DNA of 64,000 nt. Source: Anaerolineales bacterium (GTDB lineage Bacteria; Chloroflexota; Anaerolineae; Anaerolineales; UBA11579). The notes under the pieces were generated by a model. It ran no database searches, was not told the DNA's origin, and saw only the letters and a program-made list of their open reading frames with translations. The translations under genes were made by a program, and so were the position numbers. The stretch lies in contig CP075526.1 of NCBI GenBank assembly GCA_025808555.1, positions 494,387-558,386 of the forward strand, written 5' to 3'. Below, piece after piece: positions 45,071 through 52,388 of this stretch. Position 1 is the first letter of the stretch; the number at the start of each line of letters is the position of its first letter.

Positions 45071-45100
45071 ACAAAAAACGGCCTGCGGGCCGTTTTTTGT
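45071..45100. terminator. Bidirectional intrinsic terminator
   Basis: ACAAAAAACGGCC-tgc-GGGCCGTTTTTTGT between the small protein gene and the convergent trmB. Confidence 0.88.
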
Positions 45101-45108
45101 TTTCCCGC

Positions 45109-45783
45109 TCACAGGCGGGTAAGTACGAATTGGCGGGGTGTGCGGGCTTTGCGCTCCCATATCAGCTGAAAGCGTGATTTGACCCGCGGCTCAAAGCCTT
45201 CCAGGTAGCGCTCAGGATGAGCCTTGGCAAAGTGGGCATCCCCTTCGGCCAGCTCCAGCATTTGCGTAAAGAAAGCCGGCGCATCGCTCACTACGCTCAA
45301 CTGGCCGCCCGGCTCCAGGGTGCGGGCCATGGCGTCCAAAAAAACCTCGTTGAAAATGATGCGCTTGGCATCGGCAGGCTTGTGTTGCGGGTCAGGGAAG
45401 TGCAAGTAGGCCCTCCGCCAGCCCCCTGGCGGCAGCATTGGCCCCAGCAGTTTGAAATCGGCCCGCAGCACCTTCAGGTTGGGCAGCCCCGCCTCGGCGG
45501 CCAGCCAGGCCGCCCAGTGGGCCGAACGGTTGGAAATTTCGATAGCGAGCACATTGGCAGCCGGGTCGGCGGCGGCCAGGCTCAGGGCGAATTCGCCCGT
45601 ACCGGCCCCAATCTCGACCTCCAGCGGCAGCTCGTTGCCGAAAAGAGCCTGCGAGGTCAGCGGGGGGAAGCTGCCCGATTCCAGCGCCAGGCGGCGCGGG
45701 TGCCACTCCAGCAAATAGCGCTTGGCCAGCTCGGCGGGCAGCTTGCGCAGCTCGATCCGCCCCAGGTAGCGGCCACGGGCCAT
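45109..45783 (-). CDS. trmB: tRNA (guanine-N7-)-methyltransferase
   Basis: 224 residues from MARGRYLGRIELRKLP. SAM-binding VEIGAGTGEFALSLA, GxExS-like AIEISNRSAHW, and the family motif YLHFPDPQHKPADAKRRI-type (here LHFPDPQHKPADAKRIIF) with the end FEPRVKSRFQLIWERK. It methylates G46 of tRNA. The ATG overlaps the modB stop (TAATG), so it is translated after modB; the frame open upstream of 45783 belongs to another gene. Confidence 0.92.
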   Translation of the reverse strand: MARGRYLGRIELRKLPAELAKRYLLEWHPRRLALESGSFPPLTSQALFGNELPLEVEIGAGTGEFALSLAAADPAANVLAIEISNRSAHWAAWLAAEAGLPNLKVLRADFKLLGPMLPPGGWRRAYLHFPDPQHKPADAKRIIFNEVFLDAMARTLEPGGQLSVVSDAPAFFTQMLELAEGDAHFAKAHPERYLEGFEPRVKSRFQLIWERKARTPRQFVLTRL

Positions 45784-46571
45784 TAGCCGGGCCTCCAGTT
45801 CTGCTCCAGGCTGCGCAGCAAGGCCAACAGCACGGCCGATACGCCCAGCAGGATCAGCGAGAGGGCGATGGCGACGCCGCGGTCGCTCTCCAGGCCGATG
45901 TAAATAGCCAGCGGCATAGTCTGCGTGCGCCCCATGAGATTGCCGGCGAACAGCAGGGTGGCGCCGAACTCGCCCAGCGCCCGCGCCAGACACAGCAGCC
46001 CACCGCTGATCAGGCTGGTGCCAGCGGTGGGCACCATGACATAGCGAAAGAGCTGCCAGTTGCTGGCGCCCTCGGTAACGGCTGATTCCTCGAGCTCCTT
46101 GTCTACATTAATAAAGCCCAGGCGTGCCGCCCGCACGAACAGCGGAGCGGCTACGAACAGCTGGGCCAGCACCACCGCCAGCGTGGTGAACGGCAGGCTG
46201 ACGCCCCAAGCCACCAGGCTGCCGCCCAGCAGGCCGCGGCGGCCAAACGCCAGTAGCAGCGCCAAGCCTGCCACCGAGGGCGGCAGCACGATGGGCAGGT
46301 CTACGATGAGCTCGATCAGCGCCTTGCCGCGGAAGCGCCAGCGCGCCAGGGCGAACGCCAGCGGCGCGCCCAGCACGATCGCTAGCAGCGTGCTGGCCAG
46401 GCTGGTGCTCAGGCTCAGGCGCAGGGCCGAGACGGCCTGCGCCTGGCTCAGCCGCGTCAGCAGGTCGGGCGTCAGGCCTTCCAGCAGCATGGCCGCCACC
46501 GGCAGGCCCAGGAACACGCTCAGCAGCACGCCGGGAAGCACCAGCAGCCAGGTGGTGGATGGACGCTTCAC
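45783..46571 (-). CDS. modB: Molybdate/tungstate-type ABC transporter permease
   Basis: 262 residues, five or six membrane segments, permease loop ELEESAVTEGASNWQLFRYVMVP and the ModB-like LPPSVAGLALLLAFGRRG and ARALGEFGATLLFAGN. No modA or modC gene is adjacent, so partner subunits must be elsewhere. Overlaps the upstream protease gene by ATGA and trmB by TAATG, so three unrelated functions share a transcript. Confidence 0.85.
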   Translation of the reverse strand: MKRPSTTWLLVLPGVLLSVFLGLPVAAMLLEGLTPDLLTRLSQAQAVSALRLSLSTSLASTLLAIVLGAPLAFALARWRFRGKALIELIVDLPIVLPPSVAGLALLLAFGRRGLLGGSLVAWGVSLPFTTLAVVLAQLFVAAPLFVRAARLGFINVDKELEESAVTEGASNWQLFRYVMVPTAGTSLISGGLLCLARALGEFGATLLFAGNLMGRTQTMPLAIYIGLESDRGVAIALSLILLGVSAVLLALLRSLEQNWRPG

Positions 46572-47596
46572 TGCATGCCCCCAATGGGGTCAGGCGGAAT
46601 ATTGCGGATGGTGTCGCTCCAGCGCGGCGGCAGCTCGGCACCATCCGGCAGCGGCTCCAAAAAGATGGAGCGCGCCAGGTCGGGGCAGTCTGCCCGACCG
46701 TGGTTGTAGTAGTCGTCGTTGCCGTAGTCCAGGTACATGAACAGCGGCGAATAGGTGCCGTCGTACTGGTGATACATCAGGTCCTGCGGGTGGTCGCTGA
46801 CGTGGTTCCCGTTGTAGTTGGGGGCGCACTCGCCCACCATGCCCAGCATGTGCAGCAGCTCGTGCAGGATGGTGGCTTCAAAGAAGCCGGTGTAATCCGC
46901 CGAGCGGGTGAAATTGCGCGGGCAGGTCAGATCCCGGGTGGGGTTGTAGCCGCGCAGCAGCAATACCGCCGTCTGGCCGATGCCGTTGGGCGGCACCGGG
47001 GCCAGCCCACAGTAGCCTTCGTTGGTGACCACAAAACCGTCGTAGTACACAATGTACAGCTTGTTCTCCTTGGCGCGGCCGGTGATCTTGAGCCAGTGCT
47101 CCAGCAGACCGTTGATGCTGCGATATTCCTGGCTGATCTCGTCAGCCGTATACGGCAGGCGGATGAACGTAATATCCAGCTTGCCGTTGGCCGTGTCGTA
47201 GCGCAGACGCTGGCCAGTCTTGTTGTGCAGCCAATAGTTCATGGCGCTGGCAGACAGCTCGATCTCGCCGCTAACATCCAAAAAGCCATCCTTCCCATCG
47301 CTGGGCAGCGCGTACACAAAGTGCACCTGGTAGCCGTCTACATCATCGGGCTGGTCATGGGTGGAGTACGGCTGGTCGGTATCGCGTTCGGCGGGCAAGC
47401 CCACCGCTGGCGCAGTCGCCAGCGGCTGGCTGGTGGGCGCCGCCGTCTCGGCTGGCGCCTCCTCCAGCGATGGCACAAAAGCCTCCAGCATCAGCGTACT
47501 GGTAGGCGTGGCGCCGGGCGGCTCTGGCGTTATAGCCCGGCACGTCACCAGCAGGCCGGCTACCAGCGCCAGCAAAAGAGCGGTGCGCCTATGCAT
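46568..47596 (-). CDS. Secreted metalloprotease-like lipoprotein
   Basis: 342 residues. Signal ALLLALVAGLLVTC (lipobox Cys about 19), Thr/Pro linker, then a domain with ATILHELLHMLGMVGEC (HExxH zinc motif near residue 240) and HPQDLMYH downstream. No known family name can be given. -10 TATACT six bases before the ATG suggests a leaderless transcript; the divergent HD-GYP gene uses a promoter on the other strand in the same 50 bases. Confidence 0.7.
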   Translation of the reverse strand: MHRRTALLLALVAGLLVTCRAITPEPPGATPTSTLMLEAFVPSLEEAPAETAAPTSQPLATAPAVGLPAERDTDQPYSTHDQPDDVDGYQVHFVYALPSDGKDGFLDVSGEIELSASAMNYWLHNKTGQRLRYDTANGKLDITFIRLPYTADEISQEYRSINGLLEHWLKITGRAKENKLYIVYYDGFVVTNEGYCGLAPVPPNGIGQTAVLLLRGYNPTRDLTCPRNFTRSADYTGFFEATILHELLHMLGMVGECAPNYNGNHVSDHPQDLMYHQYDGTYSPLFMYLDYGNDDYYNHGRADCPDLARSIFLEPLPDGAELPPRWSDTIRNIPPDPIGGMQ

Positions 47597-47627
47597 TCAT
47601 GCAGTATAAACGCCAGCAGTACACTGC

Positions 47628-47633
47628 TATAAT
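47628..47633 (+). promoter_or_regulatory. -10 box TATAAT for the HD-GYP gene
   Basis: Consensus -10; start codon 47650 is 16 bases further on, giving a leader of about ten bases. The divergent -10 TATACT for the protease gene is at 47603-47608. Confidence 0.55.
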
Positions 47634-47649
47634 CCCGTGCTGGTAGCGC

Positions 47650-49074
47650 ATGGGCAATTTATCGCGGCGCTTCTCGGGTTTGCTGACCTATCGCAATCCG
47701 TTTCTAGGGATCTTCCTCCCTCTTCTGCTGTACATCATTCTCCGTTATCTGATCCCGCAACACGATCTGCATCTGCAGCACCCCGCAGAGCATTTTCAGA
47801 TCGTCAGCGCTACCTCGCTGTTCTCGCTACTCATCGCCATCGTAGTTGGCGTGATCGGCATCCGCCAGCGCAACCTGCAGGTGCTTTATGTCTCGCTGGC
47901 CTTCATTTCGCTTGCAGGGCTGTTCAGTGTCCATGGGCTCGCCACGCCGGGCTTTCTGCTTGGCCCCAACGCCCTGGTTGGCGTGGCCGTGCAGCTGGCT
48001 CTACTTACAACCAGCTTCTGGCTGTTGATCTCAGCCTTGCCCACCACTCACCGGATCAATAGCTTGCTTGGCCGCAGGCCAAGTTTGTTGCTTACAGCTT
48101 ACGTACTTGCCTTGCTTGCTTTCGGCCTGTACGCCCTGCGCCAGCCAGACATTGTGAATTGGATCCCGGTCAACCAGAACCCTTTGCGCTACTTCGCCAC
48201 GGCAGTGACCTTATTCATGGCCAGCATAGCCTTCTGGCGTTATTGGCGCTCATACCGTTACACAAGCTTCCCCTTCCAGCTGGCCGTCACATACACGGCC
48301 GGCTGGATCGCCGTTTCGCAGCTCATCGTCATCACCGGGCAGACTTTCTATCTGAGCTGGTGGATCTATCACTTCCTGCTGCTGGGCTGCGTCCTGGTGT
48401 GCATCATTGGCCTGGCGCGCCAATACCGCCGCCCGGGTACGCCCATGCTGGCACTGCAAGGCCTGTTCAGCGCCAATCCTGAAGAGCAGATCCAGGCTGG
48501 CATCGGCGAGCCGGTGCGCAACCTGGTGCGCGCCACCGAGATCCGTGACCCGTACACCGCCGGCCACCAGCACCGCGTGGCCCACGGCGCATTGCGCCTG
48601 GGCCAGGCGCTGGCGCTGCGGCCGGAGCAACTGCGCGCGCTGGTGCAGGGCGGCGAGATGCACGACGTGGGCAAGCTGCAAGTTTCCCGCGAGATCCTCA
48701 ACAAGACCGGCCCGCTGACCCCCGAGGAGCGCAAGGCCATCGAGGCCCACACCACGGCCGGCTACGAGATGTGCGCCGGCCTGGGCCTGATGGGTGATGA
48801 GCTGGCCATCGTGCGCTGGCACCACGAACGCATGGATGGCACTGGCTACCCGGATCGGCTACCCGGTGAGCAGATCCCGCTGCTGGCCCGCATCATGGCG
48901 GTCAGCGATGTGTTCGACGCGCTCACCTCCAGCCGGGCCTACCGGCACGCCTGGTCAGTGGACGAGGCCCTCAGCTACATGCAGCAGAACAGCGGCACCC
49001 AGTTCGACCCGCAGCTGGTGACCGTCTGGCTGCAGCTGGTGCACGACGGCCAGATACGCTTGATGCATTCGTAA
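47650..49074 (+). CDS. Membrane HD-GYP phosphodiesterase
   Basis: 474 residues: about eight membrane segments (1-260), then an HD-GYP domain with HQHRVAHGALRLG, GGEMHDVGKLQ, HTTAGYEM, WHHERMDGTGYP (the GYP motif) and FDALTSSRAYR. Catalytic metal residues appear complete. It should hydrolyse cyclic di-GMP and would oppose the GGDEF proteins at 31.3-34.9 kb. Confidence 0.9.
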   Translation: MGNLSRRFSGLLTYRNPFLGIFLPLLLYIILRYLIPQHDLHLQHPAEHFQIVSATSLFSLLIAIVVGVIGIRQRNLQVLYVSLAFISLAGLFSVHGLATPGFLLGPNALVGVAVQLALLTTSFWLLISALPTTHRINSLLGRRPSLLLTAYVLALLAFGLYALRQPDIVNWIPVNQNPLRYFATAVTLFMASIAFWRYWRSYRYTSFPFQLAVTYTAGWIAVSQLIVITGQTFYLSWWIYHFLLLGCVLVCIIGLARQYRRPGTPMLALQGLFSANPEEQIQAGIGEPVRNLVRATEIRDPYTAGHQHRVAHGALRLGQALALRPEQLRALVQGGEMHDVGKLQVSREILNKTGPLTPEERKAIEAHTTAGYEMCAGLGLMGDELAIVRWHHERMDGTGYPDRLPGEQIPLLARIMAVSDVFDALTSSRAYRHAWSVDEALSYMQQNSGTQFDPQLVTVWLQLVHDGQIRLMHS

Positions 49075-49088
49075 CCCGCCTTAAACTG

Positions 49089-49117
49089 AAAGCGGCGCCT
49101 TGCGGCGCCGCTTTATT
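49089..49117. terminator. Intrinsic terminator
   Basis: AAAGCGGCGCC-ttgc-GGCGCCGCTTT between the HD-GYP gene and the convergent cold-shock gene. Confidence 0.75.
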
Positions 49118-49139
49118 CTTGCGAGAACTCAGTGCTAAC

Positions 49140-49355
49140 TTAGGAAAGTACAGGAGTAACGTCTTGCGCCTGGGGGCCTTTTTGGCCCTGGACAACAACG
49201 AACTCAACTCGCTGGCCTTCCTCCAAGGAGCGATAGCCCTCACCGACAATGGCGCTGAAGTGTACAAACACATCTTCGCCATCATCACGTTTGATGAAGC
49301 CAAAACCCTTGGTGGCGTTAAACCACTTGACTTCGCCAGTTACGCGTTCAGCCAT
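49140..49355 (-). CDS. Cold-shock protein
   Basis: 71 residues: [20 protein letters not shown] (RNP1) and DVFVHFSAI (RNP2), both RNA-binding motifs intact. AAAGGAGG precedes the ATG. The 270-base gap upstream (49356-49626) has no gene and may hold a structured leader as in other cold-shock genes. A second copy lies at 54242. Confidence 0.95.
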   Translation of the reverse strand: MAERVTGEVKWFNATKGFGFIKRDDGEDVFVHFSAIVGEGYRSLEEGQRVEFVVVQGQKGPQAQDVTPVLS

Positions 49356-49626
49356 GATCCGGAGCCTCCTTTCTCAAAGTTGCTAGAGGTCTGACGATGG
49401 CTCGTCTATCAGTGGAACGCCCAACTGTTTGACAACTGCTAGCACTAGCCGGGATTCTAGCATGGGCAAATCTGGCCTGTCAATCATCTGACATTTGGGG
49501 CAAAAGCCCACAAAACAGGGCATAAAACACACGAGCTCTGACAAAACTGTTAGGGGCATAGTAAGCAGCCCATGCTACGATAGCAGTAGTTATCAGCTTT
49601 ATTAGGTCGGATAATAATCAATCGCG

Positions 49627-49989
49627 ATGCCAAAAATCCTAGTAATCGAGGATATGCCAGATAGCGCCGAGCTGGCCGCTCAGATATTGCGCCGCTATGG
49701 CCATGATGTGTATATCGCGCCCACTGGCGAAGAAGGGCTCAAACTGGCCATCGAGCACAAACCTGATCTGATCGTCTATGACTACTGGCTGCCGGATATA
49801 AACGCCCAGACTTTTCTAACCCGTCTGCGCACCGTAGCCGGGCTGGAACGCACGCCGGTGCTGGCCTGCACGGCCACCCCGGCCGCCGCGCTGCAGCCCA
49901 GCCTGGGCGAGAACGGCTTCAGCGGCCTGCTGCACAAGCCATACCGCGTCAGCAGCTTTATGGAAGCAGTAGACGCCCAGCTGGCCTGA
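49627..49989 (+). CDS. Single-domain response regulator
   Basis: 120 residues, receiver domain only: acidic pocket EDMPD, phospho-acceptor Asp in LIVYDYWLPDIN, Thr in LACTAT and Lys in LLHKPYR. No output domain, so it acts by protein contact, as CheY/Spo0F-type proteins do. No kinase gene is adjacent. Confidence 0.9.
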   Translation: MPKILVIEDMPDSAELAAQILRRYGHDVYIAPTGEEGLKLAIEHKPDLIVYDYWLPDINAQTFLTRLRTVAGLERTPVLACTATPAAALQPSLGENGFSGLLHKPYRVSSFMEAVDAQLA

Positions 49990-50085
49990 CTACGCACGTG
50001 GCCGCGTTAAGATGGCAACCCCCGCCCCCACGGCAATCGCCAGCACCAGCAGGAACAAGACCATCTGTGGCAGTTCGCTCATCAT
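49990..50085 (-). CDS. 31-residue membrane peptide
   Basis: M(M)SELPQMVLFLLVLAIAVGAGVAIL, one hydrophobic segment and a basic end (TRPRA). Its ATG overlaps the TGA of the upstream lipoprotein gene (TGATG), which is the main reason to believe it. Below usual length cut-offs; function unknown. Confidence 0.4.
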   Translation of the reverse strand: MMSELPQMVLFLLVLAIAVGAGVAILTRPRA

Positions 50086-50303
50086 CACCGTCGGCCCAAC
50101 GCCAGCGCCAGCACGACTACGAGCAGTACCAGCAACACAACAGGATTGCTGAGGGCTTGCCCCGCGTCGCCGCCACTGCCGCCCTCCCCTTCGCCCAGCG
50201 AGAGGTCAATCCCCAATTGACCTTGGCAACCCGCCAGCAGCAAGCTGGCCACTACCAGAATTAACATGCACACGCTTAACCAACGCATTGCAGGTGTTTT
50301 CAT
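50085..50303 (-). CDS. Small lipoprotein with C-terminal membrane segment
   Basis: 72 residues: signal with lipobox LLLAGC (Cys 26), a short acidic/Gly stretch (GEGEGGSGGDAG), then a second hydrophobic segment VVLLVLLVVVLALALGRR. Coupled to a 31-residue membrane peptide. Function unknown. Confidence 0.55.
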   Translation of the reverse strand: MKTPAMRWLSVCMLILVVASLLLAGCQGQLGIDLSLGEGEGGSGGDAGQALSNPVVLLVLLVVVLALALGRR

Positions 50304-50410
50304 GTTTGCCTCCAGAACTATTCGGAGAACGAGCGCGCAGCCTGGGTATTACGCCTTCGTGTTTTATCCACCCGTGAGATATACTCGAAGGCAGAACGGA
50401 CGTTTCGTCT

Positions 50411-50962
50411 TTGGCAAATAGCAAGCAACTGGTTCGCGAAGAACAAATCGTTCGCGAAGCCATCAACGGTGGGCAGCAAGCCTTCGCGGTGCTATACGAC
50501 GCTTATGTCGATAGCATCTTTCGTTTTATCTACATCCGCGTCGAAGACCAACAGACCGCGGAAGACATCACCTCCGGGGTCTTTCTGCGTGCATGGGAGA
50601 AACTGGGCAAGTACCAGCAGCGCGGCCTACCCTTCCGGGCCTGGTTGTTCCGCATTGCGCGCAATGCGGTGATCGACCATTACCGCACTCGTAAGGAAGT
50701 CGCCCCGCTGGAAGCGGCGATCAATGTCACCGATAAGAATGCCCACTCCGTTTCGGACGGGGTGGCGCTCAAACTGGAAGCTGAGAATATTCTTAACTTA
50801 ATGCACCATCTCACCGAGGACCAGCGTAACGTCTTGACCCTCAAGCTCGTTCATGGTCTTGATACAGAAGAAGTGGCAAAAATTTTAGGCAAGCGTCAGG
50901 GGGCCGTACGGGCTTTGCAAATGCGGGGGTTGCAAACCCTGGCCAAACTGATGGAGAACTAG
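50411..50962 (+). CDS. ECF-type RNA polymerase sigma factor
   Basis: 183 residues from TTG 50411. Region 2 (AFAVLYDAYVDSIFRFIYIR, FLRAWEKLGKYQ, PFRAWLFRIARNAVIDHYR) and region 4 (LTEDQRNVLTLKLVHGL, EEVAKILGKRQGAVRALQMR) are complete. It ends in a one-base overlap (TAGTG) with a DUF5667-type gene, the usual partner arrangement, so the two likely form a sigma/regulator pair for an envelope response. Confidence 0.9.
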   Translation: MANSKQLVREEQIVREAINGGQQAFAVLYDAYVDSIFRFIYIRVEDQQTAEDITSGVFLRAWEKLGKYQQRGLPFRAWLFRIARNAVIDHYRTRKEVAPLEAAINVTDKNAHSVSDGVALKLEAENILNLMHHLTEDQRNVLTLKLVHGLDTEEVAKILGKRQGAVRALQMRGLQTLAKLMEN

Positions 50963-51831
50963 TGACCGATCTTGAACGCGCCCTGGATGGCGCCATTGAA
51001 CTGGTGCAGCAGGGCAAGAGCCTTACAGAGGCCCTGGCGCTGTACCCGGAACACCGGACACAGCTGGAACCCCTGTTAAAGGTAACGCTGCAGATTAGCC
51101 AGGCTGGCGGAACTTTGCCCCCGGCTGCCTTCAAAACGCGCGGTCGCGCCCAGCTGGAAGGCCAGATGGCTACCCGGCCGCATAACCGCGGCCGCAGCCT
51201 GCTTTTTAAGCTGGCTGGCAGCCTAGCGGCCGTGGTGCTGACCCTGGCAACCGCCACCACCGTCATGGCGCAAAGCGCCCTGCCGGGCGAGACCCTGCAC
51301 GCCTGGAAGCTTTATAGTGAGCAGGTGTGGCGAAGCTTGCACAGCAACCCGGTGCAGGCTGACCTGCAGATCGCCCAGCGCCGCCTTGAAGAGCTGCTGG
51401 CCGTGGAGGGTGATCCAACCCGCGTGCCTGCCGCGCTGAGCGCCTACGCCAGCGCACTGGACGTGCTGCGCAACGACCTGGAAGCTCTGCCAGACCGTGC
51501 CCTTTCGGCCCAACAGGCCTTGCACGGCCAGCGTGACCTGGTGCAATCCGCCCTTGAGGCGGCCGGCACCACGGTGGACGAAGTCTTCACCATCCTGCCC
51601 ACGCTGGATGTGCTCATCACCGCCAACCCTGTGCAGGTTCCGCTTTCCACGCCGGTTGAGCAGATTCAACTGGTCGTGCCAGCGATACCCTCAGTATCGC
51701 CAAGCAAACCTGAGGCGCCAGCCGGTTCAATTGGTGAAAACCCTTCGTCAGAAACTGGCAAGGATAGTATTATTGAGCAGCTTCAGAATGTGATTGACAC
51801 CGCACGCGGAATTCTTAGCTTGGACAAATAA
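50962..51831 (+). CDS. DUF5667-like membrane protein, probable sigma-factor partner
   Basis: 289 residues from GTG. N-terminal helical part (LERALDGAIELVQQGKSLTEALALYP, quoted here by its LYPEH motif), one membrane segment (LAGSLAAVVLTLATATTVMA), then ALPGETLHAWKLYSEQVW, the signature I associate with DUF5667. The C-terminal part is Pro/Ser-rich and helical. Topology and coupling suggest it senses something outside the membrane and controls the sigma factor; this is inferred. Confidence 0.75.
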   Translation: MTDLERALDGAIELVQQGKSLTEALALYPEHRTQLEPLLKVTLQISQAGGTLPPAAFKTRGRAQLEGQMATRPHNRGRSLLFKLAGSLAAVVLTLATATTVMAQSALPGETLHAWKLYSEQVWRSLHSNPVQADLQIAQRRLEELLAVEGDPTRVPAALSAYASALDVLRNDLEALPDRALSAQQALHGQRDLVQSALEAAGTTVDEVFTILPTLDVLITANPVQVPLSTPVEQIQLVVPAIPSVSPSKPEAPAGSIGENPSSETGKDSIIEQLQNVIDTARGILSLDK

Positions 51832-51836
51832 ACACC

Positions 51837-52388
51837 ATGAAGCAAGTCAAGGTTTCACCGCTGCTTGAACTGCGCATCCGTTGGTTGGTGCCAATCGTAG
51901 TGCTCTTTTCGCTATGGCTCAATTACAGCATTGCCAACGCCGGGTCTTTTGATATAGACCAGTTTGCCCCCGTGGTCCTGCGCTCCGCATCGCTGGCGGA
52001 TTATGGTCAGGATCAGGCCAACATGGCCTTTCCCGCTGTGGACCCTGAACTACTTGAAGAAGTTTTACGCGATAGCGGCGTCACTGCGGATACGAATAAC
52101 TCTGGCGCATTGGGCAATTTGAGCAATGCCAGCGAGCCGGAGGTTGACACTTTACCCGCTCAACCAATTGTGCAGGCTACCCCCACGGCTACAAAAACAG
52201 CGCCAACGCCAGTGCCTACCGAGATAAACGTACCGCCAATGGTTGAGCCAGAATCTCCTGGCCAGGGCAATGGCCAAGGGCAGGGCAACGGCCAGGGCAA
52301 CGGCCAAGGCCAGGGCAATGGCCAAGGGCAGGGCAATGGCCAAGGCCAGGGCAACGGACAAGGCAAGGGCCAGGGCAACTCGCCCTAA
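51837..52388 (+). CDS. Membrane-anchored protein with Gly-Gln-Gly-Asn repeats
   Basis: 183 residues. One N-terminal membrane segment (WLVPIVVLFSLWLNYSIANA), a Thr/Pro linker (ATPTATKTAPTPVPT), then about 40 residues of GQGNGQGQGN-type tandem repeat ending in GKGQGNSP. The third gene of the sigma operon, six bases after it. The repeats make a flexible, hydrophilic tail outside the membrane. It ends in a 4-base overlap with a convergent HD-GYP gene. Confidence 0.7.
   Translation: MKQVKVSPLLELRIRWLVPIVVLFSLWLNYSIANAGSFDIDQFAPVVLRSASLADYGQDQANMAFPAVDPELLEEVLRDSGVTADTNNSGALGNLSNASEPEVDTLPAQPIVQATPTATKTAPTPVPTEINVPPMVEPESPGQGNGQGQGNGQGNGQGQGNGQGQGNGQGQGNGQGKGQGNSP

Noticed and set aside
50447..50462. 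GAAC...GTTC palindrome as a second LexA box
   Set aside because: The spacer is five bases instead of four and the site lies inside the sigma-factor coding sequence.
52250..52388. CRISPR-like short tandem repeats
   Set aside because: The repeats are in frame and encode Gly-Gln-Gly-Asn units of a protein; there are no spacers.
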